DNA of 64,000 nucleotides, taken from assembly GCF_051020765.1 (NCBI RefSeq), contig NW_027469364.1, forward strand, positions 1 through 64,000, read 5' to 3'. How positions within the stretch are numbered: position 1 is the first letter of the stretch; every line of letters starts with the position of its first letter. This document shows positions 1 through 12,800 of the stretch, piece by piece. The DNA comes from Lasioglossum baleicum. Lineage: Eukaryota; Arthropoda; Insecta; Hymenoptera; Halictidae. A model generated the notes under the pieces. It was given only the letters and a program-made list of their open reading frames with translations. It was not told the origin of the DNA and made no database searches. Made by a program: the position numbers and the translations under genes.

Positions 1-1900
1 GCGTTATGTGTTATGCGTTATGCGTTATCCGTTATGCGTTATGCGCGATGCGTTATGCGTTATGCGTTATGGGCTATGCGTTAAGCGTTATGCGTTATGC
101 ATTATGCGTTACGCGTTATGCGTTATGCGTTATGCGTTATGCGTTATGCGTTATGCGTTATGCGTTATGCGTTATCCGTTATGCGTTATGCGTTATGCGT
201 TATCCGTTATGCGTTATGCGTTATGCGTTAAGCGTTATGCGTTATGCGTTATGAGCTATGCGTTAAGCGTTATGCGTTATGCGTTATGCGTTATGCGTTA
301 TGCGTTATGGGTTATGCGTTATGCGTAATTCGTTATGCGTTATGCGTTATGCGTTATCCGTTATGCGTTATGCGTTATGCGTTATCCGTTATGCGTTATG
401 CGCGATGCGTTATGCGTTATGCGTTATGGGCTATGCGTTAAGCGTTATACGTTATGCATTATGCGTTACGCGTTATGCGTTAGGCGTTATGCGTTATGCG
501 TTAAGCGTTATGCGTTATGCGTTATGCGTTATGCGTTATGCGTTATGCGTTATGCGTTATGGGTTATGCGTTATGCGTAATTCGTTATGCGTTATGCGTT
601 ATGCGTTTATCCGTTGTGCGTTATGCGTTATGCGTTATGCGTTATGCGTTATGCGTTATGCGTTATGCGTTATGCGTTATGCGTTATGCGTTATGCGTTA
701 TGCGTTATGCGTTATGCGTTATGCGTTATGGGTTATGCGTTATGCGTAATTCGTTATGCGTTATGCGTTATGCGTTATGCGTTATGCGTTATGCGTTATG
801 CGTTATGCGTTATGCGTTATGCGTTATGCGTTATGCGTTATGCGTTATGCGTTATGCGTTATGCGTTATGCGTTATGCGTTATGCGTTATGCGTTATGCG
901 TTATGCGTTATGCGTTATGCGTTATGCGTTATGCGTTATGCGTTATGCGTTATGCGTTATGCGTTATGCGTTATGCTTTTGCGTTATGGCGTTATGCGTT
1001 ATGCGTTTATGCGTTATGCGTTATGCGTTATGCGTTATGCGTTATGCGTTATGCGTTATGCGTTATGCGTTATGCGGTATGCGTTATGCGTTATGCGTTA
1101 TGCGTTATGCGTTATGCGTTATGCGTTATGCGTTATGCGTTATGCGTTATGCGTTATGCGTTATGCGTTATGCGTTATGCGTTATGCGTTATGCGTTATG
1201 CGTTATGCGTTATGCGTTATGCGTTATGCGTTATGCGTTATGCGTTATGCGTTATGCGTTATGCGTTATGCGTTATGCGTTATGCGTTATGCGTTATGCG
1301 TTATGCGTTATGCGTTATGCGTTATGCGTTATGCGTTATGCGTTATGCGTTATGCGTTATGCGTTATGCGTTATGCGTTATGCGTTATGCGTTATGCGTT
1401 ATGCGTTATGCGTTATGCGTTATGCGTTATGCGTTATGCGTTATGCGTTATGCGTTATGCGTTATGCGTTATGCGTTATGCGTAATTCGTTATGCGTTAT
1501 GCGTTATGCGTTATCCGTTATGCGTTATGCGTTATGCGTTATGCCGTTATGCGTTATGCGCGATGCGTTATGCGTTATGCGTTATGGCGTATGCGTTATG
1601 CGTTATAGCGTTATGCGATTATGCGTTACGCGTTATGCGTTAGGCGTTATGCGTTATGCGTTATGCGTTATGCGTTATGCGTTATGCGTTATGCGTTATG
1701 CGGTTATGCGTTATGCGTAATTCGTTATGCGTTATGCGTTATGCGTTATCCGTTGTGCGTTATGCGTTATGCGTTATCCGTTATGCGTTATGCGTTATGC
1801 GTTATGCGTTATGCGTTATGCGTTATGCGTTATGCGTCATGCGTTATGCGTTATGCGTTATGCGTTATGCGTTATGCGTTATGCTTTGTGCGTTATGCGT
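1..1900 (+). repeat. Left inverted arm of satellite (GCGTTAT)n
   Basis: This is a tandem GCGTTAT heptamer array carrying the same substitution variants, in the same order, as the reverse complement of about 7915-9815. Matched landmarks include GCGCGATGC at 43-51 with GCATCGCGC at 9765-9773, CCGTTGTG at 1750-1757 with 8051-8058, the TCAT variant at 1837-1840 with 7968-7971, and CTTTGTG at 1884-1890 with 7918-7924. Paired coordinates sum to 9802-9816, so the axis lies near 4904. The arm has scattered one-base slips from about 600 onward that the right arm lacks. It may be a fold-back artefact. Confidence 0.93.
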
Positions 1901-4020
1901 TATGCGTTATGCGTTATGCGTTATGCGTTATGCGTTATGCGTTATGCGTTATGCGTTATGCGTTTATGCGTTATGCGTTATGCGTTATGCGTTATGCGTT
2001 ATGCGTTATGCGTTATGCGTTATGCGTTATGCGTTATGCGTTATGCGTTATGCGTTTATGCGTTATGCGTTATGCGTTATGCGTTATGCGTTATGCGTTA
2101 TGCGTTATGCGTTATGCGTTATGCGTTATGCGTTATGCGTTATGCGTTATGCGTTATGCGTTATGCGTTATGCGTTATGCGTTATGCGTTATGCGTTTGC
2201 GTTATGCGTTATGCGTTATGCGTTATGCGTTATGCGTTATGCGTTATGCGTTATGCGTTATGCGTTATGCGTTATGCGTTATGCGTTTATGCGTTGCGTA
2301 TGCGTTATGCGTTATGCGTTATGCGTTATGCGTTATGCGTTATGCGTTATGCGTTATGCGTTATGCGTTATGCGTTATCGTTATGCGTTATGCGTATGCG
2401 TTATGCGTTATGCGTTATGCGTATGCGTTATGCGTTATGCGTTATGCGTTATGCGTTATGCGTTATGCGTTATGCGTTATGCGTTATGCGTTATGCGTTA
2501 TGCGTTATGCGTTATGCGTTATGCGTTATGCGTTATGCGTTATGCGTTATGCGTTATGCGTTATGCGTTATGCGTTATGCGTTATGCGTTATGCGTTATG
2601 CGTTATGCGTTATGCGTTATGCGTTATGCGTTTATGCGTTATGCGTTATGCGTTATGCGTTATGCGTTATGCGTTATGCGTTATGCGTTATGCGTTATGC
2701 GTTATGCGTTATGCGTTATGCGTTATGCGTTATGCGTTATGCGTTATGCGTTATGCGTTATGCGTTATGCGTTATGCGTTATGCGTTATGCGTTATGCGT
2801 TATGCGTTATGCGTTATGCGTTATGCGTTATGCGTTATGCGTTATGCGTTATGCGTTATGCGTTATGCGTTATGCGTTATGCGTTATGCGTTATGCGTTA
2901 TGCGTTATGCGTATGCGTTATGCGTTATGCGTTATGCGTTATGCGTTATGCGTTATGCGTTATGCGTTATGCGTTATGCGTTATGCGTTATGCGTTATGG
3001 CGTTATGCGTTATGCGTTATGCGTTATGCGTTATGCGTTACGCGTTATGCGTTATGCGTTATGCGTTAGCGTTATGCGTTTGCGTATGCGTTATGCGTTA
3101 TGCGTTATGCGTTATGCGTTTATGCGTTATGCGTTATGCGTTATGCGTTATGCGTTATGCGTTATGCGTTAGCGTTATGCGTTATGCGTTATGCGTTATG
3201 CGTTATGCGTTATGCGTTTGCGTTATGCGTTATGCGTTATGCGTTATGCGTTATGCGTTATGCGTTATGCGTTATGCGTTATGCGTTATGCGTTATGCGT
3301 TATGCTTTGCGTTATGCGTTATGCGTTATGCGTTATGCGTTATGCGTTATGCGTTATGCGTTATGCGTTATGCGTTATGCGTTATGCGTTATGCTTTTGC
3401 GTTATGCGTTATGCGTTATGCGTTATGCGTTATGCGTTATGCGTTATGCGTTATGCTGTATGCGTTATGCGTTATGCGTTATGCGTTATGCGTTATGCGT
3501 TATGCGTTATGCGTTATGCGTTATGCGTTATGCGTTATGCGTTATGCGTTATGCGTTATGCGTTATGCGTTATGCGATGCGTTATGCGTTATGCGTTATG
3601 GCGTATGCGTTTAGGCGTTATGGCGTTATGCGTTATGCGTTAGCGTTATGCGTTATGCGTTATGCGTTATGCGTTATGCGTTATGCGTTATGCTTATGCG
3701 TTATGCGTTATGCGTTATGCGTTATGCGTTATGCGTTATGCGTTAGGCGTTATGCGTTATGCGTTGCGTTGCGTTATGCGTGTATGCGTTATGCGTTATG
3801 CGTTATGCGTGATGCGTTATGCGTTATGCGGTATGCGTTATGCGTTTTGCGTTATGCGTTGCGTTATGCGTTATGCGTTATGCGTTATGCGTTATGCGTT
3901 ATGCGTTTCGTTATGCGTTGCGTTTGCGTTTGTGTTGCGTTTGCGTTATGCGTTATGGCGTTAGTTATGCGGTTATGCGTTGATGCGTTGCGTATGCGTT
4001 ATGCGTGATGCGGGTTTATG
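1901..4020 (+). repeat. Degrading (GCGTTAT)n array
   Basis: This is the same heptamer and strand as the preceding arm but without its diagnostic variants. Single-base insertions and deletions become steadily denser, first as ATGCGTTTATG and TGCTTTTGCG slips and later as nearly continuous disorder after 3560. The expected mirror partners at 5900-7900 (for example the GCGTAACGCATAATGC module near 7825) are absent here. No gene is present. The pattern fits falling read accuracy better than mutation of a mature satellite, because the right-hand array has almost no indels. Confidence 0.9.
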
Positions 4021-4860
4021 CGTTAGTGCGGTTTGCGTTGAGGCGTTGAGTTGTGAGTTATGCGTTGCGTTGAGCGTTAGGTGAGTGTTGCGGTTGAGTG
4101 GTATGCGTTTGCGTGTTGATGGTGAGGGAGGGTGAGAGGTAGTGAGGTTGAGTGCGTTAGTGCGTTAGTGAGGTTGAGGTGTATGCGTGTTGGAGGTTGA
4201 GGTGCGTTAGGTTAGTGCGTTTGAGTGTTGCGAGGGTTGAGGGTTGAGTGTGAGGTTGCGGTAGTTGGAGGTTAGGTGTTGCGGTTGAGGTGAGGAGGGT
4301 TGAGGTTGATGGTGGAGGTGAGGGTTGAGTTGAGGTGAGGTGGAGGGTTGGAGGTTGAGGTGAGGTGAGGTGAGGTTGAGGGTTGGAGGTTGAGTGTGAG
4401 GGTTGAGGGTTATGTGGAGGTGTGAGGGTGGAGGGTGGAGGGTTGGAGGTGAGGGTGGAGGTTGGAGGGTTGAGGTGAGGTGAGGGTGGAGGGTGGAGGG
4501 TGTGAGGGTTGAGGTGAGGGTTGAGGTGTGGAGGTGTGAGTGTGAGGGTGAGGTTGAGGTTGAGGTTGAGGTGAGGGTGAGGGAGGTGAGGTTGAGGTGA
4601 GGTGGTGAGGAGGTGAGGGTGAGGGTGGAGGGTGAGTGTGAGGGTGGAGGGTGGGAGGGTGAGGGGTGGGAGGTGAGGTTGAGGGTGAGGTGAGGGTGAG
4701 GTTGGAGGGGTGAGGTGGAGGGTGTGAGGTGTGGTGAGGGTGTGAGGGTGGAGGGGTGGAGGGTGAGGGTGAGGGGTGAGGTGAGGTGGAGGTGAGGGTG
4801 AGGTGGGGTGAGGGGTGAGGTTGGAGGTGGAGGGGTGAGGGTTGAGAGTGAGAGTTATTA
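4021..4860 (+). repeat. GGTGAGG-like low-complexity tract
   Basis: The heptamer array dissolves into irregular G/T/A sequence dominated by GGTGAGGG, GGTTGAGG and GGTGGAGG words. The last C is at 4282, after which no C occurs through the end of this tract. There is no clean period and no gene. It lies just left of the symmetry axis of the inverted repeat. It may be a real G-rich microsatellite or miscalled heptamer sequence; the context favours the second. Confidence 0.85.
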
Positions 4861-5976
4861 TTATTAGTTGGTGTTTTTTGTGTTGGTTAGATGTTAGATG
4901 TTAGTTGGTAGATGTTAGATGTTAAATGTTAGATGTTAGATGTTAGATGTTTAGATGTTAGATGTTAGATGTTAGATGTTAGATGTTAGATGTTAGATGT
5001 TAATGTTAGATGTTAGATGTTAGAGGTTAGATGTTAGATGTTAGATGTTAGATGTTAGATGTAGATTTAGATGTTAGATGTTAGATGTTAGATGTTAGAT
5101 GTTAGATGTTAGATGTTAGATGTTAGATTTAGATGTTAGATGTTAGATGTTAGATGTTAGATGTTAGATGTTAGATGTTAGATGTTAGATGTTAGATGTT
5201 AGATGTTAGATGTTAATGTTAGATGTTAATGTTAGATGTTAGATGTTAGATGTTAGATGTTAGATTTAGATGTTAGATGTTAGATGTTAGAGTTAGATGT
5301 TAGATGTTAGATTAGATGTAGATGTTAGATGTTAGATGTTAGATGTTAGATGTTAGATGTTAGATGTTAGATGTTAGATGTTAGATGTTAGATGTTAGAT
5401 GTTAGATGTTAATGTTAGATGTTAGATGTTAGATGTTTAGATGTTAGATGTTAGATGTTAGATGTTAGATGTTAGAGATGTTAGATTTAGATGTTAGATG
5501 TTAGATGTTAGGATGTTAGATGTTAGATGTAGATGTTAGATGTTAGAGGTTAGATGTTAGAGTTAGATGTTAAGTTAGATGTTAGATGTTAGATGTTAGA
5601 TGTTAGATGTAGAATGTTAGAGGTTTAGATGTTAGAGTTAGATGTTAGATGTTAGATGTTAGATGTTAGATGTTAGATGTTAGATGTATTTAGATGTTAT
5701 GTAGATGTTAGATGTTAGATGTTAGATGTTTATGTTAGATGTTTAGATGTTAATGTTAGATGTTAGATGTTGATGTTAGATGTTAGATTTTATGTTAATG
5801 TTAGATGTTTAGATGTTAGATGTTAGATGTTAGATGTTAATGTTAGATGTTAGATGTTAGATGTTAGAGTAGATGTTAGATTGTTAGATGTTAGATGTTA
5901 GATGTTAATGTTAGGATGTTAGAGTTAGATGTTAGATGTTAATGTTAGATGTAAGTTTAGATGTTAGATGTTAGAT
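4861..5976 (+). repeat. (TTAGATG)n heptamer array
   Basis: After a short AT-rich junction (4856-4890), the sequence becomes a TTAGATG tandem array with frequent slips such as TTAATG, TTTAGATG and TTAGAGG. It contains no C. The unit keeps the 7-bp length of the neighbouring satellite and shares GTTA with GCGTTAT, differing in the other three positions. No other part of the window carries it. It lies just right of the symmetry axis. Confidence 0.9.
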
Positions 5977-6280
5977 CGCTTAGTCGCATTACGCTTATAG
6001 ATGTTAGATGTTAGATGTTAGAGTGTTAGATGTTAGATGTTAGATGTTAGATGTTAGATGTTAGGTTAGATGTTAGATGTTAGATTTAGATGTACGCAGT
6101 TAACGCAGTTACGCTTAGAGTTACGCATAACGCATAGACGCATAGTTAATGTTAACGATTACGCATTAGATTAGAGAGTTAGATGTAACGCATTAAGCAT
6201 TACGCTTAGATACGCATAGTAGCATTAACGCATAACGCTTACGCTGTTAGATGTTTAGATCGCATTAACGCTTACGATTT
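5977..6280. repeat. Transition zone mixing TTAGATG and ATAACGC
   Basis: Short stretches of TTAGATG alternate with CGCATTACGC, CGCTTACG and CGCATAACGC fragments until the regular ATAACGC register takes over near 6280. The first C after the C-free tract is at 5977. No gene is present. The intermixing at sub-unit scale is unlike a clean junction between two satellites. Confidence 0.85.
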
Positions 6281-7914
6281 AGATGCATAACGCATTACGC
6301 ATAACGCTTAGCATAACGCATATCGCATAACGCATAACGCATAACGCATAACGCATAACGCATAACGCATAACGCATAACGCATAACGCATAAACGCATA
6401 ACGCATAACGCATAACGCATAACGCATAACGCATAACGCATAACGCATAACGCATAACGCATAACGCATAACGCATAACGCATAACGCATAACGCATAAA
6501 CGCATAACGCATAACGCATAACGCATAACGCATAACGCATAACGCATAACGCATAACGCATAACGCATAACGCATAACGCATATACGCATAACGCATAAC
6601 GCATAACGCATAACGCATAACGCATAACGCATAACGCATACGCATAACGCATAACGCATAACGCATAACGCATAACGCACAAAGCATAACACATAACGCA
6701 TAACGCATAACGCATAACGCTTAACGCATAACGCCTAACGCATAACGCGTAACGCATAATGCATAACGCATAACGCTTAACGCATAGCCCATAACGCTTA
6801 ACGCATAACGCATCGCGCATAACGCATAACGGATAACGCATAACGCATAACGCATAACGCATAACGCATAACGCATAACGCATAACGCATAACGCATAAC
6901 GCATAACGCATAACGCATAACGCATAACGCATAACGCATAACGCATAACGCATAACGCATAACGCTTAACGCATAACGCATTACGCATAACGCATAACGC
7001 ATAACGCATAACGGATAACGCATAACGCATAACGCATTACGCATAACGCATAACGCATTACGCATAACGCATAACGCATAACGCATAACGCATAACGCAT
7101 AACGCTTAACGCATAGCCCATAACGCATAACGCATAACGCATAACGCATAACGCATAACGCATAACGCATAACGCATAACGCATAACGCATAACGCATAA
7201 CGCATAACGCATACCGCATAACGCATAACGCATAACGCATAACGCATAACGCATAACGCATAACGCATAACGCATAACGCATAACGCATAACGCATAACG
7301 CATAACGCATAACGCATAACGCATAACGCGTAACGCATAATGCATAACGCATAACGCTTAACGCATAGCCCATAACGCATAACGCATAACGCATCGCGCA
7401 TAACGCATAACGGATAACGCATAACGCATAACGCATAACGCATAACGCATAACGCATAACGCATAACGCATAACGCATAACGCATAACGCATAACGCATA
7501 ACGCATAACGCATAACGCATAACGCATAACGCATAACGCATAACGCATAACGCATAACGCATAACGCATAACGCATAACGCATAACGCATAACGCATAAC
7601 GCATAACGCATAACGCATAACGCATAACGCATAACGCATAACGCATAACGCATAACGCATAACGCATAACGCATAACGCATAACGCATAACGCATAACGC
7701 ATAACGCATAACGCATAACGCATAACGCATAACGCATAACGCATAACGCATAACGCATAACGCATAACGCATAACGCATAACGCATAACGCATAACGCAT
7801 AACGCATAACGCATAACGCATAACGCGTAACGCATAATGCATAACGCATAACGCTTAACGCATAACGCATAACGCATAACGCATAACGCATAACGCATAA
7901 CGCACAAAGCATAA

Positions 7915-9815
7915 ACGCACAAAGCATAACGCATAACGCATAACGCATAACGCATAACGCATAACGCATGACGCATAACGCATAACGCATAACGCATAAC
8001 GCATAACGCATAACGCATAACGCATAACGGATAACGCATAACGCATAACGCACAACGGATAACGCATAACGCATAACGCATAACGAATTACGCATAACGC
8101 ATAACCCATAACGCATAACGCATAACGCATAACGCATAACGCATAACGCTTAACGCATAACGCCTAACGCATAACGCGTAACGCATAATGCATAACGTAT
8201 AACGCTTAACGCATAGCCCATAACGCATAACGCATAACGCATCGCGCATAACGCATAACGGATAACGCATAACGCATAACGCATAACGGATAACGCATAA
8301 CGCATAACGCATAACGAATTACGCATAACGCATAACCCATAACGCATAACGCATAACGCATAACGCATAACGCATAACGCATAACGCATAACGCATAACG
8401 CATAACGCATAACGCATAACGCATAACGCATAACGCATAACGCATAACGCATAACGCATAACGCATACCGCATAACGCATAACGCATAACGCATAACGCA
8501 TTACGCATAACGCATAACGCATAACGCATAACGCATAACGCATAACGCATAACGCATAACGCATAACGCATAACGCATAACGCATAACGCATAACGCATA
8601 ACGCATAACGCATAACGCATAACGCATAACGCATAACGCATAACGCATAACGCATAACGCATAACGCATAACGCATAACGCATAACGCATAACGCATAAC
8701 GCATAACGCATAACGCATAACGCATAACGCATAACGCATAACGCATAACGCATAACGCATAACGCATAACGCATAACGCATAACGCATAACGCATAACGC
8801 ATAACGCATAACGCACAAAGCATAACGCATAACGCATAACGCATAACGCATAACGCATAACGCATGACGCATAACGCATAACGCATAACGCATAACGCAT
8901 AACGCATAACGCATAACGCATAACGGATAACGCATAACGCATAACGCATAACGAATTACGCATAACGCATAACCCATAACGCATAACGCATAACGCATAA
9001 CGCATAACGCATAACGCATAACGCATAACGCATAACGCATAACGCATAACGAATTACGCATAACGCATAACCCATAACGCATAACGCATAACGCATAACG
9101 CATAACGCATAACGCATAACGCATAACGCATAACGCATAACGCATAACGCATAACGCATAACGCATAACGCATAACGCATAACGCACAACGGATAACGCA
9201 TAACGCATAACGCATAACGAATTACGCATAACGCATAACCCATAACGCATAACGCATAACGCATAACGCATAACGCATAACGCATAACGCATAACGCTTA
9301 ACGCATAACGCATAACGCCTAACGCATAACGCGTAACGCATAATGCATAACGTATAACGCTTAACGCATAGCCCATAACGCATAACGCATAACGCATCGC
9401 GCATAACGCATAACGGATAACGCATAACGCATAACGCATAACGGATAACGCATAACGCATAACGCATAACGAATTACGCATAACGCATAACCCATAACGC
9501 ATAACGCATAACGCATAACGCATAACGCATAACGCTTAACGCATAGCTCATAACGCATAACGCATAACGCTTAACGCATAACGCATAACGCATAACGGAT
9601 AACGCATAACGCATAACGCATAACGGATAACGCATAACGCATAACGCATAACGCATAACGCATAACGCATAACGCATAACGCATAACGCGTAACGCATAA
9701 TGCATAACGCATAATGCATAACGCATAACGCTTAACGCATAGCCCATAACGCATAACGCATAACGCATCGCGCATAACGCATAACGGATAACGCATAACG
9801 CATAACACATAACGC
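7915..9815. repeat. Right inverted arm, partner of 1-1900
   Basis: This segment of the main array is the intact partner of the left arm. Its variant order (CACAAAG, ATGACGC, CACAACGG, ATCGCGC, ATAACAC and others) reads backwards and complemented at 1-1900. It keeps strict 7-nt register apart from one extra A near 7912, whereas the left copy has several slips. Confidence 0.92.
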
Positions 9816-12800
9816 ATAACGCATAACGCATAACGCATAACGCATAACGCATAACGCATAACGCATAACGCATAACGCATAACGCATAACGCATAACGCA
9901 TAACGCATAACGCATAACGCATAACGCATAACGCATAACGCATAACGCATAACGCATAACGCATAACGCATAACGCATCGCGCATAACGCATAACGCATA
10001 ACGGATAACGCATAACGCATAACGCATAACGCATAACGCATAACGCATAACGCATAACGCATAACGCATAACGCACAAAGCATAACGCATAACGCATAAC
10101 GCATAACGCATAACGCATGACGCATAACGCATAACGCATAACGCATAACGCATAACGCATAACGCATAACGCATAACACATAACGCATAACGCATAACGC
10201 ATAACGCTTAACGCATAACGCCTAACGCATAACGCGTAACGCATAATGCATAACGCATAACGCTTAACGCATAGCCCATAACGCTTAACGCATAACGCAT
10301 CGCGCATAACGCATAACGGATAACGCATAACGCATAACGCATAACGCATAACGCATAACGCATAACGCATAACGCATAACGCATAACGCATAACGCATAA
10401 CGCATAACGCATAACGCATAACGCATAACGCATAACGCATAACGCATAACGCATAACGCATAACGCATAACGCATAACGCATAACGCATAACGCATAACG
10501 CATAACGCATAACGCATAACGCATAACGCATAACGCATAACGCATAACGCATAACGCATAACGCATAACGCATAACGCATAACGCATAACGCATAACGCA
10601 TAACGCATAACGCATAACGCATAACGCATAACGCATAACGCATAACGCATAACGCATAACGCATAACGCATAACGCATAACGCATAACGCATAACGCATA
10701 ACGCATAACGCATAACGCATAACGCATAACGCATAACGCATAACGCATAACGCATAACGCATAACGCATAACGCATAACGCATAACGCATAACGCATAAC
10801 GCATAACGCATAACGCATAACGCATAACGCATAACGCATAACGCATAACGCATAACGCATAACGCATAACGCATATCGCATAACGCATAACGCATAACGC
10901 ATAACGCATAACGCATAACGCATAACGCATAACGCATAACGCATAACGCTTAACGCATAACGCATAACGCGTAACGCATAATGCATAACGTATAACGCTT
11001 AACGCATAGCCCATAACGCATAACGCATAACGCATCGCGCATAACGCATAACGGATAACGCATAACGCATAACGCATAACGCATAACGCGTAACGCATAA
11101 TGCATAACGCATAACGCTTAACGCATAGCCCATAACGCATAACGCATAACGCATCGCGCATAACGCATAACGGATAACGCATAACGCATAACACATAACG
11201 CATAACGCATAACGCATAACGCATAACGCATAACGCATAACGCATAACGCATAACGCATAACGCATAACGCATAACGCATAACGCATAACGCATAACGCA
11301 TAACGCATAACGCATAACGCATAACGCATAACGCATAACGCATAACGCATAACGCATAACGCATAACGCATAACGCATAACGCATAACGCATAACGCATA
11401 ACGCATAACGCATAACGCATAACGCATAACGCATAACGCATAACGCATAACGCATAACGCATAACGCATAACGCATAACGCATAACGCATAACGCATAAC
11501 GCATAACGCATAACGCATAACGCATAACGCATAACGCATAACGCATAACGCATAACGCATAACGCATAACGCATAACGCATAACGCATAACGCATAACGC
11601 ATAACGCATAACGCAAATAACGCATAACGCATAACGCATAACGCATAACGCATAACGCATAACGCATAACGCATAACGCATAACGCATAACGCATAACGC
11701 ATAACGCATCGCGCATAACGCATAACGCATAACGGATAACGCATAACGCATAACGCATAACGCATAACGCATAACGCATAACGCATAACGCATAACGCAT
11801 AACGCATAACGCATAACGCACAAAGCATAACGCATAACGCATAACGCATAACGCATAACGCATGACGCATAACGCATAACGCATAACGCATAACGCATAA
11901 CGCATAACGCATAACGCATAACGCATAACCCATAACGCATAACGCATAACGCATAACGCTTAACGCATAACGCCTAACGCATAACGCGTAACGCATAATG
12001 CATAACGCATAACGCTTAACGCATAGCCCATAACGCTTAACGCATAACGCATCGCGCATAACGCATAACGGATAACGCATAACGCATAACGCATAACGCA
12101 TAACGCATAACGCATAACGCATAACGCATAACGCATAACGCATAACGCATAACGCATAACGCATAACGCATAACGCATAACGCATAACGCATAACGCATA
12201 ACGCATAACGCATAACGCATAACGCATAACGCATAACGCATAACGCATAACGCATAACGCATAACGCATAACGCATAACGCATAACGCATAACGCATAAC
12301 GCATAACGCATAACGCATAACGCATAACGCATAACGCATAACGCATAACGCATAACGCATAACGCATAACGCATAACGCATAACGCATAACGCATAACGC
12401 ATAACGCATAACGCATAACGCATAACGCATAACGCATAACGCATAACGCATAACGCATAACGCATAACGCATAACGCATAACGCATAACGCATAACGCAT
12501 AACGCATAACGCATAACGCATAACGCATAACGCATAACGCATAACGCATAACGCATAACGCATAACGCATAACGCATAACGCATAACGCATAACGCATAA
12601 CGCATAACGCATAACGCATAACGCATAACGCATAACGCATAACGCATAACGCATAACGCATAACGCATAACGCATAACGCATAACGCATAACGCATATCG
12701 CATAACGCATAACGCATAACGCATAACGCATAACGCATAACGCATAACGCATAACGCATAACGCTTAACGCATAACGCATAACGCATAACGCATAACGCA

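Noticed and set aside
4861..5976. Canonical insect telomere repeat
   Set aside because: The unit is TTAGATG, not TTAGG. It is confined to the disordered centre of the fold-back and is probably a miscall of the neighbouring heptamer.
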